The notes under the pieces were generated by a model. That model had not been told where the DNA came from, searched no databases, and saw only the letters and a list, made by a program, of their open reading frames with translations. Positions 7,236-16,026 of a DNA stretch of 47,171 nucleotides are shown here, piece after piece (the first letter of the stretch is position 1; each line of letters opens with the position of its first letter). The position numbers and the translations under genes were made by a program. The stretch comes from Oscillospiraceae bacterium (lineage in GTDB: Bacteria; Bacillota; Clostridia; Oscillospirales; CAG-272), in contig SVTK01000019.1 of the NCBI GenBank assembly GCA_015063805.1, positions 1-47,171 of the forward strand. The letters are read 5' to 3'.

Positions 7236-10200
7236 ATGGCAGAATTTGTCCATCTGCATCTGCACAGCGAATACAGCCTGCTGGACGGGGCTTGCCGCAT
7301 TGCCGATATTCCGGCGCGGGCGGCAGAGGCGGGGCATACTGCCGTTGCATTGACCGACCACGGGGTGATGTACGGTACGGTGGCCTTTTACCGCGCCTGC
7401 CGCGCCGCGGGGATCAAGCCAATCCTCGGCTGTGAGGTGTACGTCGCCCCCCGCTCCCGCTTTGAGAAGACCAATACGGTGGGGGAGGCAAACTACGCCC
7501 ATCTGGTTCTCCTGTGCGAGAATGAGATCGGCTACCGTAACCTGATGTATATGGTGTCCAAAAGCTTCACCGAGGGCTTCTACAGCCGCCCACGGGTGGA
7601 TATGGAGCTGCTCCGCGCTCACCATGAGGGACTGATTGCCCTCTCGGCCTGCCTGTCGGGATTTATTCCCCGCGCACTCATGCGGGGAGAGTATGCCGTC
7701 GCCAAACAGCACGCCGAGGAGATGGCCGCCATCTTCGGGGAAGGGCACTACTACATTGAGCTGCAGGACCACGGTCTGGCCGACCAGCGTGCGATCCTGC
7801 CCCAGCTGGCAGCCCTGGCACGAGAGTGCGGTCTGCCCATGGTGGCCACCAACGATGTGCATTACCTGCGCAAAAACGATGCCCACACCCAGGCGGTGCT
7901 GATGTGCATTCAGACCAACCGTACCCTGGACGAGGGAAAGCCTGTGGGCTTTGAAACCAACGAGTTTTACTACAAGACCACCGAGGAGATGGAGGCCCTG
8001 TTCGCCGACTACGAGGGGGCGATTGCCAATACCGCCGAGATCGCCGCACGCTGTCAGGTGGAGCTGGATTTTGACAGCCTTTATCAGCCTGAATTTACCC
8101 CGCCGGGGGGCTTGACCCCCGCAGAGCACCTCCGCGCTCTGACCGAAGAAGGCTTTGAACGCCGCAAAGCGGCGGGACAGCTCAGCTTCACCGCCGACCA
8201 TCCCGAACAGGAGTATCGTGATCGGGTGGCGTATGAACTTTCGGTGATCGAGCAGATGGGATATGCCGACTACTTCCTCATTGTGCAGGATTATGTGGGC
8301 TTTGCCAAGCGTTCCGGCATTCCGGTTGGCCCCGGGCGCGGCTCGGGGGCGGGAAGCCTTGTTGCCTATCTTTTGGGGATCACAGACGTGGATTCCATCC
8401 GCCACGACCTGCTGTTTGAGCGCTTCCTCAACCCCGAGCGGGTGAGTATGCCCGATATTGATATTGACTTTTGCTATGACCGCCGTGATGAGGTCATCGA
8501 CTATGTCATTGACCGCTACGGCAGAGATCATGTGGCACAGATTGTGACCTTCGGTACCCTGGCTGCCCGCGCCGCTGTGCGGGATGTGGGCCGGGTTCTC
8601 GGGATGTCGGTCCCCGCGGTGGATGCGGTGGCCAACGCCATTCCGCGGGACTTGGGGATCACCTTGGCCGAGGCCATGAAAACCCCCGCGCTTCAAGCAC
8701 AGATGGAGGCCAGCGCCCAGGTGCGCACTCTCCTTGACCTTGCCTCCGCCATCGAGGGAATGCCCCGCAACATTTCGGTGCACGCGGCAGGGGTTGTGAT
8801 CACCCGCCGTCCCCTGTGGGAGTATGTACCCCTGGCCAAGAGCAACGATACCCTGGTAACCCAGTACGACATGGACACCATCGCATCCCTTGGCCTGATC
8901 AAATTCGACTTTTTGGCTCTGCGCTACCTGACCATTCTCTCCGAGGCCGAAAACCAGGTGCGGGAGAGTGAGCCCGACTTCGCGCTGGATCGTCTGCCCA
9001 CCGATGACGCCAAGACCTATGCTCTCATCTCCCGGGGCGATACCGGTGGCGTGTTCCAGCTGGAGTCGGGGGGAATGCGGCAGATGCTCACCTCCCTCAA
9101 GCCCGCGGGACTGGACGATATCCTGGCGGCAATTGCCCTCTACCGTCCCGGCCCCATGGAGTCAATCCCCCTCTACATTGCCCGCCGCCACGACCCGACG
9201 AAGATCGTTTATTCCATCCCCCAGCTTGAGCCCATCCTGCGGGACACCTACGGCTGTATTGTCTATCAGGAGCAGGTCATGCGCATCTTTCGGGAGCTGG
9301 CGGGGTATACCTTCGGTCACGCGGACATCGTCCGCCGGGCCATGTCCAAGAAAAAAGCCTCGGTCATGGCGGCCGAGCGGGAGAGTTTCCTTGCAGGGAC
9401 TGCTGAGCGGGGAATCGCCCCCGAGGCAGCCGATGCCCTGTTTGCTGAGATGGAGAGCTTTGCCAACTACGCCTTCAATAAATCCCACGCCGCCGCCTAT
9501 GCCATGATCTCCTACCGCACCGCCTATCTCAAGGCTCACCATCCCCGTGCCTACTTTGCGGCACTGCTGACCTCGGTGCTGGGTAATGCGGTGAAGGTGT
9601 CGGAGTATATTGCCGAGTGCGGCAAGCGAGGGATCGCTGTGCTTCCCCCCGACATCAACGAGAGCCGCATGACCTTCCACGTCTGTGAAGGCGGAATCCG
9701 CTTTGGCCTGCTGGCCATCAAAAACGTGGGGCGGCAGTTCATTGAAGCTATCCTGCGGGAACGGAAGAAGCGCCCCTTCGCTTCTTTTGACGATTTTGTG
9801 GAACGCATGGCGGGAGGCGAGCTGAACCGCCGGCAGATTGAAGCCCTCATCAAAACCGGATGCTTTGACCGCCTTGGCATCGACCGGGGACGGCTGCTTG
9901 CGGCCTACGGTCAGATTTTGGACAGCGTCAGCGCAAGAAGCCGAAGCAACCTGGTGGGGCAGCTGGATCTGTTTTCTGCCATTCCCGATGCTTCTGCTGC
10001 CCCCGGTGGATTTGTCTATCCCGAGCGCCCCGATCTTACCCTCAGAGAAAAGCTGATGATGGAAAAGGAATGTGCGGGGATGTATTTCTCGGGACATCTG
10101 CTGGACAGCTATGCCCGCCACATTGAGGACCTTTCTCCCGTTCCGCTGTATTCCATTCTGGAGGCCTACGGGGAAGAGGGAAGCGAAGAGGATCGGGTAC

Positions 10201-10772
10201 GCTACGCAGACAAGAAAACCGTTACTGTGGTGGGCATGATCACCGACTGCAGCATGAAAAAAACCAAGCGGGGCGAGCAGATGCTCTTCTTCCGCCTGGA
10301 GGATAGATTGGGTGAGATGGAGGTGCTGGCCTTCCCGCGGCAGTATCAGACCTACGCCGAGCTGCTCCACGCCGACAGCGCGGTTTGCCTGCGGGCATCC
10401 CTGTCGGTGCGCCCCGACGAGACCCCAAAGCTTCTGCTCAATGAAGCCATCGGCCTCTTGGAAAACGACCGTTACCAGCCCGCGCCGCCGGCCGAGGCGA
10501 GCGCAAAGCCCGCTCAACCCTCACCTTCTGCTCAGCCGCATCGGGAGCAGACCAAGCGTAACCGCCGACTCTACCTCCGCGTGCCGGATACCACCTCGCT
10601 GGCCTATCGGAAGGCTGTCAACCTGGTGAAAATCTTCGATGGCAGTGTAGAGACGGTGGCCTACGATAACTCGACCGGGACATATTCTTCCATCGGCGGG
10701 GTAGCGCTGAGTGATCGAATCATGGCCGAATTTATTGCCCTCCTGGGAGAGGAAAATGTTAAGTACCAATAA
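7236..10772 (+). CDS. dnaE: DNA polymerase III subunit alpha (DnaE)
   Basis: A 1178-residue C-family replicative polymerase. The N-terminal PHP domain starts with HLHLHSEYSLLDG and continues to NDVHYL. The polymerase palm carries PDIDIDF (residues 406-412; Asp407 and Asp409 catalytic) and IKFDFLALRYL. The fingers include RPGPMESIPLYI and the helix-hairpin-helix region follows (NKSHAAAYAMISYRTAYLKAHHP). An OB-fold near residues 1000-1080 and a C-terminal domain close the protein. Low-GC Gram-positives normally also carry PolC, with DnaE acting in primer extension; PolC is not in this window. AAAGGAG overlaps the whiA stop. Confidence 0.97.
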   Translation: MAEFVHLHLHSEYSLLDGACRIADIPARAAEAGHTAVALTDHGVMYGTVAFYRACRAAGIKPILGCEVYVAPRSRFEKTNTVGEANYAHLVLLCENEIGYRNLMYMVSKSFTEGFYSRPRVDMELLRAHHEGLIALSACLSGFIPRALMRGEYAVAKQHAEEMAAIFGEGHYYIELQDHGLADQRAILPQLAALARECGLPMVATNDVHYLRKNDAHTQAVLMCIQTNRTLDEGKPVGFETNEFYYKTTEEMEALFADYEGAIANTAEIAARCQVELDFDSLYQPEFTPPGGLTPAEHLRALTEEGFERRKAAGQLSFTADHPEQEYRDRVAYELSVIEQMGYADYFLIVQDYVGFAKRSGIPVGPGRGSGAGSLVAYLLGITDVDSIRHDLLFERFLNPERVSMPDIDIDFCYDRRDEVIDYVIDRYGRDHVAQIVTFGTLAARAAVRDVGRVLGMSVPAVDAVANAIPRDLGITLAEAMKTPALQAQMEASAQVRTLLDLASAIEGMPRNISVHAAGVVITRRPLWEYVPLAKSNDTLVTQYDMDTIASLGLIKFDFLALRYLTILSEAENQVRESEPDFALDRLPTDDAKTYALISRGDTGGVFQLESGGMRQMLTSLKPAGLDDILAAIALYRPGPMESIPLYIARRHDPTKIVYSIPQLEPILRDTYGCIVYQEQVMRIFRELAGYTFGHADIVRRAMSKKKASVMAAERESFLAGTAERGIAPEAADALFAEMESFANYAFNKSHAAAYAMISYRTAYLKAHHPRAYFAALLTSVLGNAVKVSEYIAECGKRGIAVLPPDINESRMTFHVCEGGIRFGLLAIKNVGRQFIEAILRERKKRPFASFDDFVERMAGGELNRRQIEALIKTGCFDRLGIDRGRLLAAYGQILDSVSARSRSNLVGQLDLFSAIPDASAAPGGFVYPERPDLTLREKLMMEKECAGMYFSGHLLDSYARHIEDLSPVPLYSILEAYGEEGSEEDRVRYADKKTVTVVGMITDCSMKKTKRGEQMLFFRLEDRLGEMEVLAFPRQYQTYAELLHADSAVCLRASLSVRPDETPKLLLNEAIGLLENDRYQPAPPAEASAKPAQPSPSAQPHREQTKRNRRLYLRVPDTTSLAYRKAVNLVKIFDGSVETVAYDNSTGTYSSIGGVALSDRIMAEFIALLGEENVKYQ

Positions 10773-10784
10773 AGGAGAACGGAT

Positions 10785-11468
10785 ATGCCGAACTTTCAGA
10801 ACAGCACACAGACCAAAGGGCGTATGATCTACCGCGCCATGGACAAGCTGGCACGCCCCCTGTCCATCCTGTTGAAGCTGATTTTCTACATTCTCGTGGG
10901 GGTGGCGGCGGTAACCCTGGTGTGTATGCTGATTCTTGCCCCCGTTCGGGTGGATGTGGAGGATATGATCCTGTCTCCCTATCTCCGCTCGGAGACCGGA
11001 GAAAACGGCAATACCGTCTACCATGTGAATTATCAGGATGGGGTGGAAGTCACAGTACCGGAGGACCGGGTGACCCCCGCTGCTGCCAAAACCGCTCTCT
11101 ATGCGGGATTTGTTCAGCTCTGTGTGACCTGTTTGATTCTTGCGCCCATCTGTCGCTTTGTGTCAGTGCTGTTGGGAAACCTGGCCAAGGGGAAATACGG
11201 TGACCGCCGCAACCCGGACATGATCTGCTTCAGCGCTCTTACCCTGCTGGTGGGATCTCCTGTTTCTTCGGCATTGTCCGGCCTTTTCCGCTATTTGCTG
11301 CAGAAGGCCTTTGCCGGCCAGAGTATGCTGGTGAAGTATTCCTTCCGCCCCGACTGGTTCGGGGTAGGCGCGGCTCTCCTGCTGTTGGCGGCAGGCTTCG
11401 TTTACGGCTGTGAAAATACCCGCCTTTCGGCCGGATTGCCGGTACCCATGGAGGAAGAAGACCGTTAA
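10785..11468 (+). CDS. Four-helix membrane protein, DUF2975-like
   Basis: A 227-residue protein with four predicted helices: about residues 26-50, 106-128, 146-170 and 188-208. An extracellular loop of about 50 residues lies after helix 1, and a charged KGKYGDRRN turn follows helix 2. This topology and the basic turn resemble DUF2975 membrane proteins, which are often paired with a Cro/C1-type regulator that is absent here. Function is unknown. AAAGGAG lies before the ATG, 12 bases after dnaE, making it the last gene of that operon. Its stop overlaps the stop of the convergent gene by four bases, with no terminator between them. Confidence 0.6.
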   Translation: MPNFQNSTQTKGRMIYRAMDKLARPLSILLKLIFYILVGVAAVTLVCMLILAPVRVDVEDMILSPYLRSETGENGNTVYHVNYQDGVEVTVPEDRVTPAAAKTALYAGFVQLCVTCLILAPICRFVSVLLGNLAKGKYGDRRNPDMICFSALTLLVGSPVSSALSGLFRYLLQKAFAGQSMLVKYSFRPDWFGVGAALLLLAAGFVYGCENTRLSAGLPVPMEEEDR

Positions 11469-11860
11469 CTGCTGTAGTCCTCCAGGATAGCGCGCAGGGC
11501 CGATTCCCCCACCACGGTGATTCCCTCAGCCAGCATCTCGCGATCCCGTGCGGGAAGGGTGCTGACCCGCACATCCACGATTTCATAGAGCGCAGTCTTC
11601 TCCGCACTGAAAATTCCGATCTTTCCCTCATGCTCAAGAAGCAGATATTCCTTCGCACCGATTCCTGCATTCCGCGCTTCCAAGGCGGCCAGCCTTGTAC
11701 TGAACTCCTGCAGAACAATGCGGGTGTCGGCTGTGCTTTCGCGATTGTTCCGGTTGGCAGTACCGCCGATCAGTAAACTGCCGACGGACAGCACCAAGCA
11801 CAGAATCAGAACGGCAGAAGAAATTTTTTGCCATAGAGTCAGGTGAGGGAAGTGTAGCAT
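11465..11860 (-). CDS. Membrane-anchored protein with a BofC-like C-terminal domain
   Basis: A 131-residue protein. One N-terminal transmembrane segment or uncleaved signal (about residues 12-33) is followed by a short linker and a compact domain: YLLLEHEGKIGIF, then VDVRVSTLPARDREML and a final ILEDYSS. The domain pattern resembles the C-terminal domain of BofC, an intermembrane-space protein controlling sigma-K processing during sporulation, and also many uncharacterised clostridial proteins. A sporulation role is inference. AAAGGA precedes the ATG. It runs toward and overlaps the stop of the membrane protein gene. Confidence 0.6.
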   Translation of the reverse strand: MLHFPHLTLWQKISSAVLILCLVLSVGSLLIGGTANRNNRESTADTRIVLQEFSTRLAALEARNAGIGAKEYLLLEHEGKIGIFSAEKTALYEIVDVRVSTLPARDREMLAEGITVVGESALRAILEDYSS

Positions 11861-11937
11861 TTTTTATTTTCCTTTGCAATTTTCAATATTTGAACCTATT
11901 CTTTCCCAAAATTCACACTGTATTCAAAAAGTGGGGG

Positions 11938-11943
11938 TATAAT
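11938..11943 (+). promoter_or_regulatory. -10 element upstream of the class A PBP
   Basis: A perfect TATAAT lies 83 bases before the likely PBP start. No good -35 is seen at 16-18 bases, so either the promoter relies on an activator or the hexamer is fortuitous. No other promoter candidate was seen in the gap. Confidence 0.4.
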
Positions 11944-12008
11944 AAGTTCGGATATTTATGACATAATAGAAATGTACAACCGAAACCAACCCAAGGAGGA
12001 GCGTTCGG

Positions 12009-12029
12009 GTGAGCGCATATACAACATGA
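12009..12029 (+). CDS. Possible six-codon translationally coupled minicistron
   Basis: The only strong Shine-Dalgarno upstream of the PBP (AAGGAGGA, 11993-12000) is eight bases before a GTG at 12009. That GTG reads V-S-A-Y-T-T and stops at TGA 12027-12029. The stop overlaps the PBP ATG at 12026 in an ATGA arrangement. The PBP start itself has no ribosome binding site at normal distance, so ribosomes terminating here could reinitiate on the PBP. Confidence 0.35.
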   Translation: MSAYTT

Positions 12030-14635
12030 GTGAAACGCCAAAACGCAGAAAAACACATTGGGGCCGTGAAATCGGCCACTCCTTTGCCATTGTGGGACGG
12101 ATTCTGCTCAAAATCATTGGCCTGATTATCAATGTACTGCTGACGATTTTGCTGGTGGGCATGATCACAGGAATCATTGTGGGCAGTGCCTTTGCCATCT
12201 ATGTCAAGAACTTCGTGGATACCGAGGTGGATGAGTCGCTGTTTGTTCTTTCCCAGACCAATCAGACCTCTAAGATTTATTACATGGAATATGAGGACCG
12301 GGTCAATCGGGTGGGCCACCCCGTAGAGCTGGTAGACCAGCGGCTTTACGGTGCGGCAAACACCCTTATTGCCAGTTATGACGAGTTTCCTCAGCATCTG
12401 ATCAACGCCTGCGTTGCCGGTGAGGATAAGCGCTTCTGGAAACACGACGGCGTGGACTGGCTTCGCACCGTGGAGGCGGCGGCAAACTTTGCCCTGCGTT
12501 TCGACGAGGAATTCGGTGCCTCCACCCTCACCCAGCAGCTGATCAAAAACGTCACCGGGGAGAAGGACTATAAGATCCAGCGTAAGGTGCAGGAGATCTT
12601 CTGGGCTCTGGATCTGGAGCAGAAGTTCAGCAAGGAAGAGATCCTGACCATGTATCTCAACATCATCCCTCTGTCCCGCAACTGTTACGGGGTGAAATCG
12701 GCAGCCCATACCTATTTTGGCAAGGATGTCAAGGATCTGACCCTGCTGGAATCGGCGGCGATTATTGCTATTACCAATAATCCCTCGGTCTATGACCCGG
12801 TCAGCAATCCCAGAAATAATACCCTCCGCCGCAACGGTATTCTCTTCGCCATGCTGGAGGAGGGACTGATTACCCAGAGCGAATATGACGAAAACTTCAA
12901 CCGTGAGCTGGAGTTGAATCTGCAGATTTCCACCAACGAGACAACCATTTACTCCTACTACACCGATGTGGTGATCGAGGATGTGCTGGACGGTCTGATG
13001 GAAGAGCTGGGGATGTCAAAGGCAGCAGCGACTCAGCTGCTTTGGGGCGGAGGCCTGGAAATCTATACCGTCATGGATCCCAAGGTTCAGGCTGTGGTGG
13101 ATGAGATCTACCTGGACGACAGCAACTTCCCCGAGAACAAGAGCGGCCTGCCCGCCCAGTCGGGTATGGTGGTGATCGATCCGCAGACGGGCGATCTGCT
13201 GGCTGTGGCCGGTGCCAGAGGCGAGAAAACCATCAACCGCGGTCAGAACTATGCCACAAAGGCAGTCCGCCCCGCAGGTTCGTCGATCAAGCCCTTGTCG
13301 GTCTATGCTCCTGCGCTGGAAGCAGGCCTGATCACCTACGCCTCTGTCTTTGACGATGTGCCGGTGAATTTCGGCACATATAATCTTGATCCTGAGGCAG
13401 GAGATATCGTTCAGCCCAGTCCCTGGCCCCATAACTATCCCAACGAGTTCCGTGGCCTCACGAACGTAAACAGTGCCATTGAACGCTCGGTGAACACCAT
13501 CGCAGTTCGTGTTCTGCAGACTCTCGGCCTGGATGCTTCTTTTGACTTCATCAAGAACACTCTGAAAATGGACAGTGTTATTGAGCTCAGAGAGCTGGAG
13601 AGTGGAGTGCGCCTCACCGATAAGGATGTGGCCGCCCTTGCTCTCGGACAGTTCAACTACGGTGTTACGGTGCGCGAGATTACCGCTGCATATACTATCT
13701 TTGCCAACAAGGGCGTCTTCAATGAAGCACGTTCCTACGTCAAGGTGCTCAATAGCGAAGGGGAAGTAATCCTTTCCAACGATTCGGCGGGTACTGTGGT
13801 CCTCAGCGAGGAGAACGCCGCCATTATGACCCAGATGCTCTCCAATGTGGTCAATAACGGTACCGCAACCAGCATCACCCTGCGCAAGAAGGTGGATGTT
13901 GCCGGTAAAACGGGTACCACCACCAATGACTTTGACCGTTGGTTTATTGGCTATACCCCCTACTATATCGGCGGTGTATGGTATGGCTATGAGTATCCTA
14001 AGTCCCTGACCCAGCCGCTGCGCGGCTATACCAGCCCTCCCAATGCCATTTGGGATATGGTCATGACCCGGCTGCACGAGGATATCTTTGCCGAAGCCGA
14101 TGCGGGTACTGCGCCTCTCAAGAGCTTTGAGATTCCCTCCACGGTGATTCGCGCTGAGTATTGTCGGGATTCGGGGATGCTGATGACCGACGCCTGCCGT
14201 GCAGATCCTCGGGGCAACCGCGCCGAGAAGGGATATTTTGCTATCGGTACGGAGCCGACTCAGCCCTGTACCACCCATGTGATGGTGCGCATGGATACCT
14301 CCACCGGCGGCGTTGCATGCGATAACTGTCCTGCCGAACACGTCAAAGAAGTGGGCTTGCTTCTGGTGGAGAACCGTTCTTTCCCGACGCAGGTGTATGT
14401 CACCGATGCCCAGTACGTTTACCGTCCCCTCGCCCCCGATGTGGAGCCGGGCGGCTGGAGCGGCGAGCCCTTCTTCGTCAATATGCTGGGCGAGAAGGAG
14501 TATTGCGGTATTTCCTACGGGCAGTATCAGTATAACGCTTTCTGCTGGCTGCACTTTGATTTTAATGCCTTTTTTGAGCGAGTCGGCCGGTCTGACCATC
14601 TCTTTGAGGATGAACCGAACGCCGGTGAACCGTAA
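12026..14635 (+). CDS. Class A penicillin-binding protein (PBP1a-type)
   Basis: A bifunctional peptidoglycan synthase of 869 residues from this start. A cytoplasmic basic N-terminus and one membrane anchor (about residues 30-60) come first. The GT51 glycosyltransferase follows with its catalytic Glu133 in EDKRFWKHDG and the GASTLTQQLIKN motif. The transpeptidase has SxxK at 419-422 (catalytic Ser419), SVN in ERSVNTIA, and KTG at 628-630. The C-terminal tail of about 150 residues contains several cysteines (YCRDSGMLMTDAC, CDNC), unusual for an exported domain. An in-frame ATG at 11972 could extend it by 18 residues but has no ribosome binding site. It ends in a terminator. Confidence 0.93.
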   Translation: MSETPKRRKTHWGREIGHSFAIVGRILLKIIGLIINVLLTILLVGMITGIIVGSAFAIYVKNFVDTEVDESLFVLSQTNQTSKIYYMEYEDRVNRVGHPVELVDQRLYGAANTLIASYDEFPQHLINACVAGEDKRFWKHDGVDWLRTVEAAANFALRFDEEFGASTLTQQLIKNVTGEKDYKIQRKVQEIFWALDLEQKFSKEEILTMYLNIIPLSRNCYGVKSAAHTYFGKDVKDLTLLESAAIIAITNNPSVYDPVSNPRNNTLRRNGILFAMLEEGLITQSEYDENFNRELELNLQISTNETTIYSYYTDVVIEDVLDGLMEELGMSKAAATQLLWGGGLEIYTVMDPKVQAVVDEIYLDDSNFPENKSGLPAQSGMVVIDPQTGDLLAVAGARGEKTINRGQNYATKAVRPAGSSIKPLSVYAPALEAGLITYASVFDDVPVNFGTYNLDPEAGDIVQPSPWPHNYPNEFRGLTNVNSAIERSVNTIAVRVLQTLGLDASFDFIKNTLKMDSVIELRELESGVRLTDKDVAALALGQFNYGVTVREITAAYTIFANKGVFNEARSYVKVLNSEGEVILSNDSAGTVVLSEENAAIMTQMLSNVVNNGTATSITLRKKVDVAGKTGTTTNDFDRWFIGYTPYYIGGVWYGYEYPKSLTQPLRGYTSPPNAIWDMVMTRLHEDIFAEADAGTAPLKSFEIPSTVIRAEYCRDSGMLMTDACRADPRGNRAEKGYFAIGTEPTQPCTTHVMVRMDTSTGGVACDNCPAEHVKEVGLLLVENRSFPTQVYVTDAQYVYRPLAPDVEPGGWSGEPFFVNMLGEKEYCGISYGQYQYNAFCWLHFDFNAFFERVGRSDHLFEDEPNAGEP

Positions 14636-14649
14636 AAAACAACTGACCG

Positions 14650-14680
14650 AAAGGGACATCGCTGATGACGGTGTCCCTTT
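14650..14680 (+). terminator. Intrinsic terminator after the class A PBP
   Basis: A 12-bp stem (AAAGGGACATCG at 14650-14661 pairing with 14669-14680, one G-U pair) with a seven-base loop, followed by a T-rich stretch (TTTTCATATTTT). It starts 15 bases after the PBP stop. Confidence 0.8.
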
Positions 14681-14726
14681 TCATATTTTCCGGTGAATCC
14701 GCATATGCTCCTGTGAGGTGATGGAC

Positions 14727-15248
14727 ATGAAGAGAAAGCGCAGAGGTGGAAGACGGAGCGCGGGGATATCCAAATACAGGCCATATAAAACCGCGGTTTT
14801 TGCGGGGGCGTGTATTGCCACATTGGCCGCATTGCTGACGGTGATTCGAGTGGGAAATCCCATTCGCGCGCGGCATATGTTTTGTCTTCCGGACTTTTTT
14901 CCGCCAACCTGGCTTTTGCTGGTGTGCGGCGGTGTGTCGTATCTGCTTCTCGGCGGGTTGCTGGGGCGTGGAGGGTGGTGCCTGTGTTCCGCTTTTTATC
15001 TTCCTGTGCGGGGCTTGCTTTTTCTTGTGGGATTCGCTTTTCTTCGGCTTTGCTGGTATCCTGTTTTTTTCGGCTTGCTTGCCCCCCTGTCAGCGTGCGG
15101 AGTTCTGATTGCTGCCATTTTTCTGGGCTGCGGCGGCGTTGTTTTGCTCGGACGCCGGATTTGCGGATTGCGTTCCATTATGCTGTGTGAACTCGGCTGG
15201 TGCTTGTTTTTGCTGGTTAATTCCTTCGCTGTGTTTTTGCTCAACTAA
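14727..15248 (+). CDS. Divergent TspO/MBR-like membrane protein
   Basis: A 173-residue protein with a strongly basic N-terminus (MKRKRRGGRR) and five predicted helices. Its motif order parallels TspO: FFPPTWLLLV, then a helix starting YLLLGG, a central LCWYPVFFG (matching the TspO LNxxWSxxFF region), and a final LGWCLFLLVNSFAVFLLN (matching PYLxWxxFAxxLN). TspO proteins bind porphyrins and act in stress or tetrapyrrole handling. The match is by motif order only; the canonical aromatic residues are partly replaced. I favour ATG 14727, eight bases from GAGG, over GTG 14718 and ATG 14721. It sits between the PBP terminator and the lipoprotein promoter. Confidence 0.5.
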   Translation: MKRKRRGGRRSAGISKYRPYKTAVFAGACIATLAALLTVIRVGNPIRARHMFCLPDFFPPTWLLLVCGGVSYLLLGGLLGRGGWCLCSAFYLPVRGLLFLVGFAFLRLCWYPVFFGLLAPLSACGVLIAAIFLGCGGVVLLGRRICGLRSIMLCELGWCLFLLVNSFAVFLLN

Positions 15249-15313
15249 ACGCAGAAATTTGATCAGTTCATAAAATTTTGTTGATTTGTCCATCTTTTTT
15301 TGTACACAATCTC

Positions 15314-15342
15314 TTGACAAGAGGGGAAATTTATAGTAAACT
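15314..15342 (+). promoter_or_regulatory. Sigma-A promoter of the lipoprotein gene
   Basis: A perfect -35 TTGACA (15314-15319) is followed after 17 bases by a weaker -10 TAAACT (15337-15342). The lipoprotein ATG is 35 bases further on. Confidence 0.6.
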
Positions 15343-15377
15343 GAATACATCACAAACCACAGGAGGTTTACACTTTC

Positions 15378-15845
15378 ATGAAAATTTTACGCAATCTTTC
15401 TCTTCTTGCACTCGCTGTTCTGTTTGTCTTTTCCATGGCCGCCTGCGGCGAAGATACCGCTCAGGTTGAGATCACGGTTACGGTTGAGGCGCACGACTAT
15501 GAGGGAAGCCCCATTGTACTGGGTGATGTAACGTTTGAACATGAGAATCCCACTGTTCTGGTGGCACTTGAGCAGATGTGTATCGCACGCGAAGCTGTGC
15601 TGGAATATGATAGCCTGGGCATCGTGCAGAAAATCGGCGATGTTAGTGTGAAGGCCTATACCGACAAGGAAACCGGTAAGGACATGAAGCTCGTTTGGGG
15701 CTGGAAGCTGAACGGTGAAGAGATCAAGGGCTTTGCCAATGAGACCGTCATCAAGACCGGCGACAAGATCGAGTATTTCCAGTATCCCATTGAAAATGAG
15801 GAGCAGGAAATCGTGGATCCTTTCGGTGAAATTACCGGCGAATAA
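15378..15845 (+). CDS. Lipoprotein with a DUF4430-like domain
   Basis: A 155-residue secreted lipoprotein. The signal peptide ends with the lipobox SMAAC, Cys23 being the lipidated residue. The mature part is a small beta-rich domain whose last third (VWGWKLNGEEIKGFANE, then GDKIEYFQY) resembles DUF4430, a transcobalamin-like ligand-binding domain found in Firmicutes surface proteins. A ligand cannot be assigned; no cobalamin genes are nearby. AGGAGG precedes the ATG. It has its own promoter and terminator, so it is a single-gene transcript. Confidence 0.7.
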   Translation: MKILRNLSLLALAVLFVFSMAACGEDTAQVEITVTVEAHDYEGSPIVLGDVTFEHENPTVLVALEQMCIAREAVLEYDSLGIVQKIGDVSVKAYTDKETGKDMKLVWGWKLNGEEIKGFANETVIKTGDKIEYFQYPIENEEQEIVDPFGEITGE

Positions 15846-15864
15846 GGCTGATTTTTGACCTTTC

Positions 15865-15894
15865 ACAGGGCGCTGCCGCAGGGCAGCGCCCTGT
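15865..15894 (+). terminator. Strong intrinsic terminator after the lipoprotein
   Basis: A 13-bp GC-rich perfect stem (15865-15877 pairing with 15882-15894), a four-base loop (GCAG) and a T-rich tail. It begins 20 bases past the lipoprotein stop. Confidence 0.92.
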
Positions 15895-15960
15895 TTCTGT
15901 TTTTGATGGAAAAAAACTTGCAAAAAAGTGAAAAAAATACGGAAAAATATAAAGAAAAGT

Positions 15961-15989
15961 TTGAAATTATGACGGAGTTGTGATATAAT
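15961..15989 (+). promoter_or_regulatory. Consensus sigma-A promoter of cdaA-cdaR
   Basis: TTGAAA (15961-15966), exactly 17 bases, then TATAAT (15984-15989). Transcription would start about 30 bases before cdaA, too short a leader for a riboswitch. Confidence 0.85.
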
Positions 15990-16026
15990 ATAAAGTATAA
16001 CATTTTATTTGCAAGGCGGATGACCG

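Noticed and set aside
15990-16026. Riboswitch controlling cdaA
   Set aside because: The leader between the predicted transcription start and the ATG is about 30 bases, too short for a c-di-AMP riboswitch.
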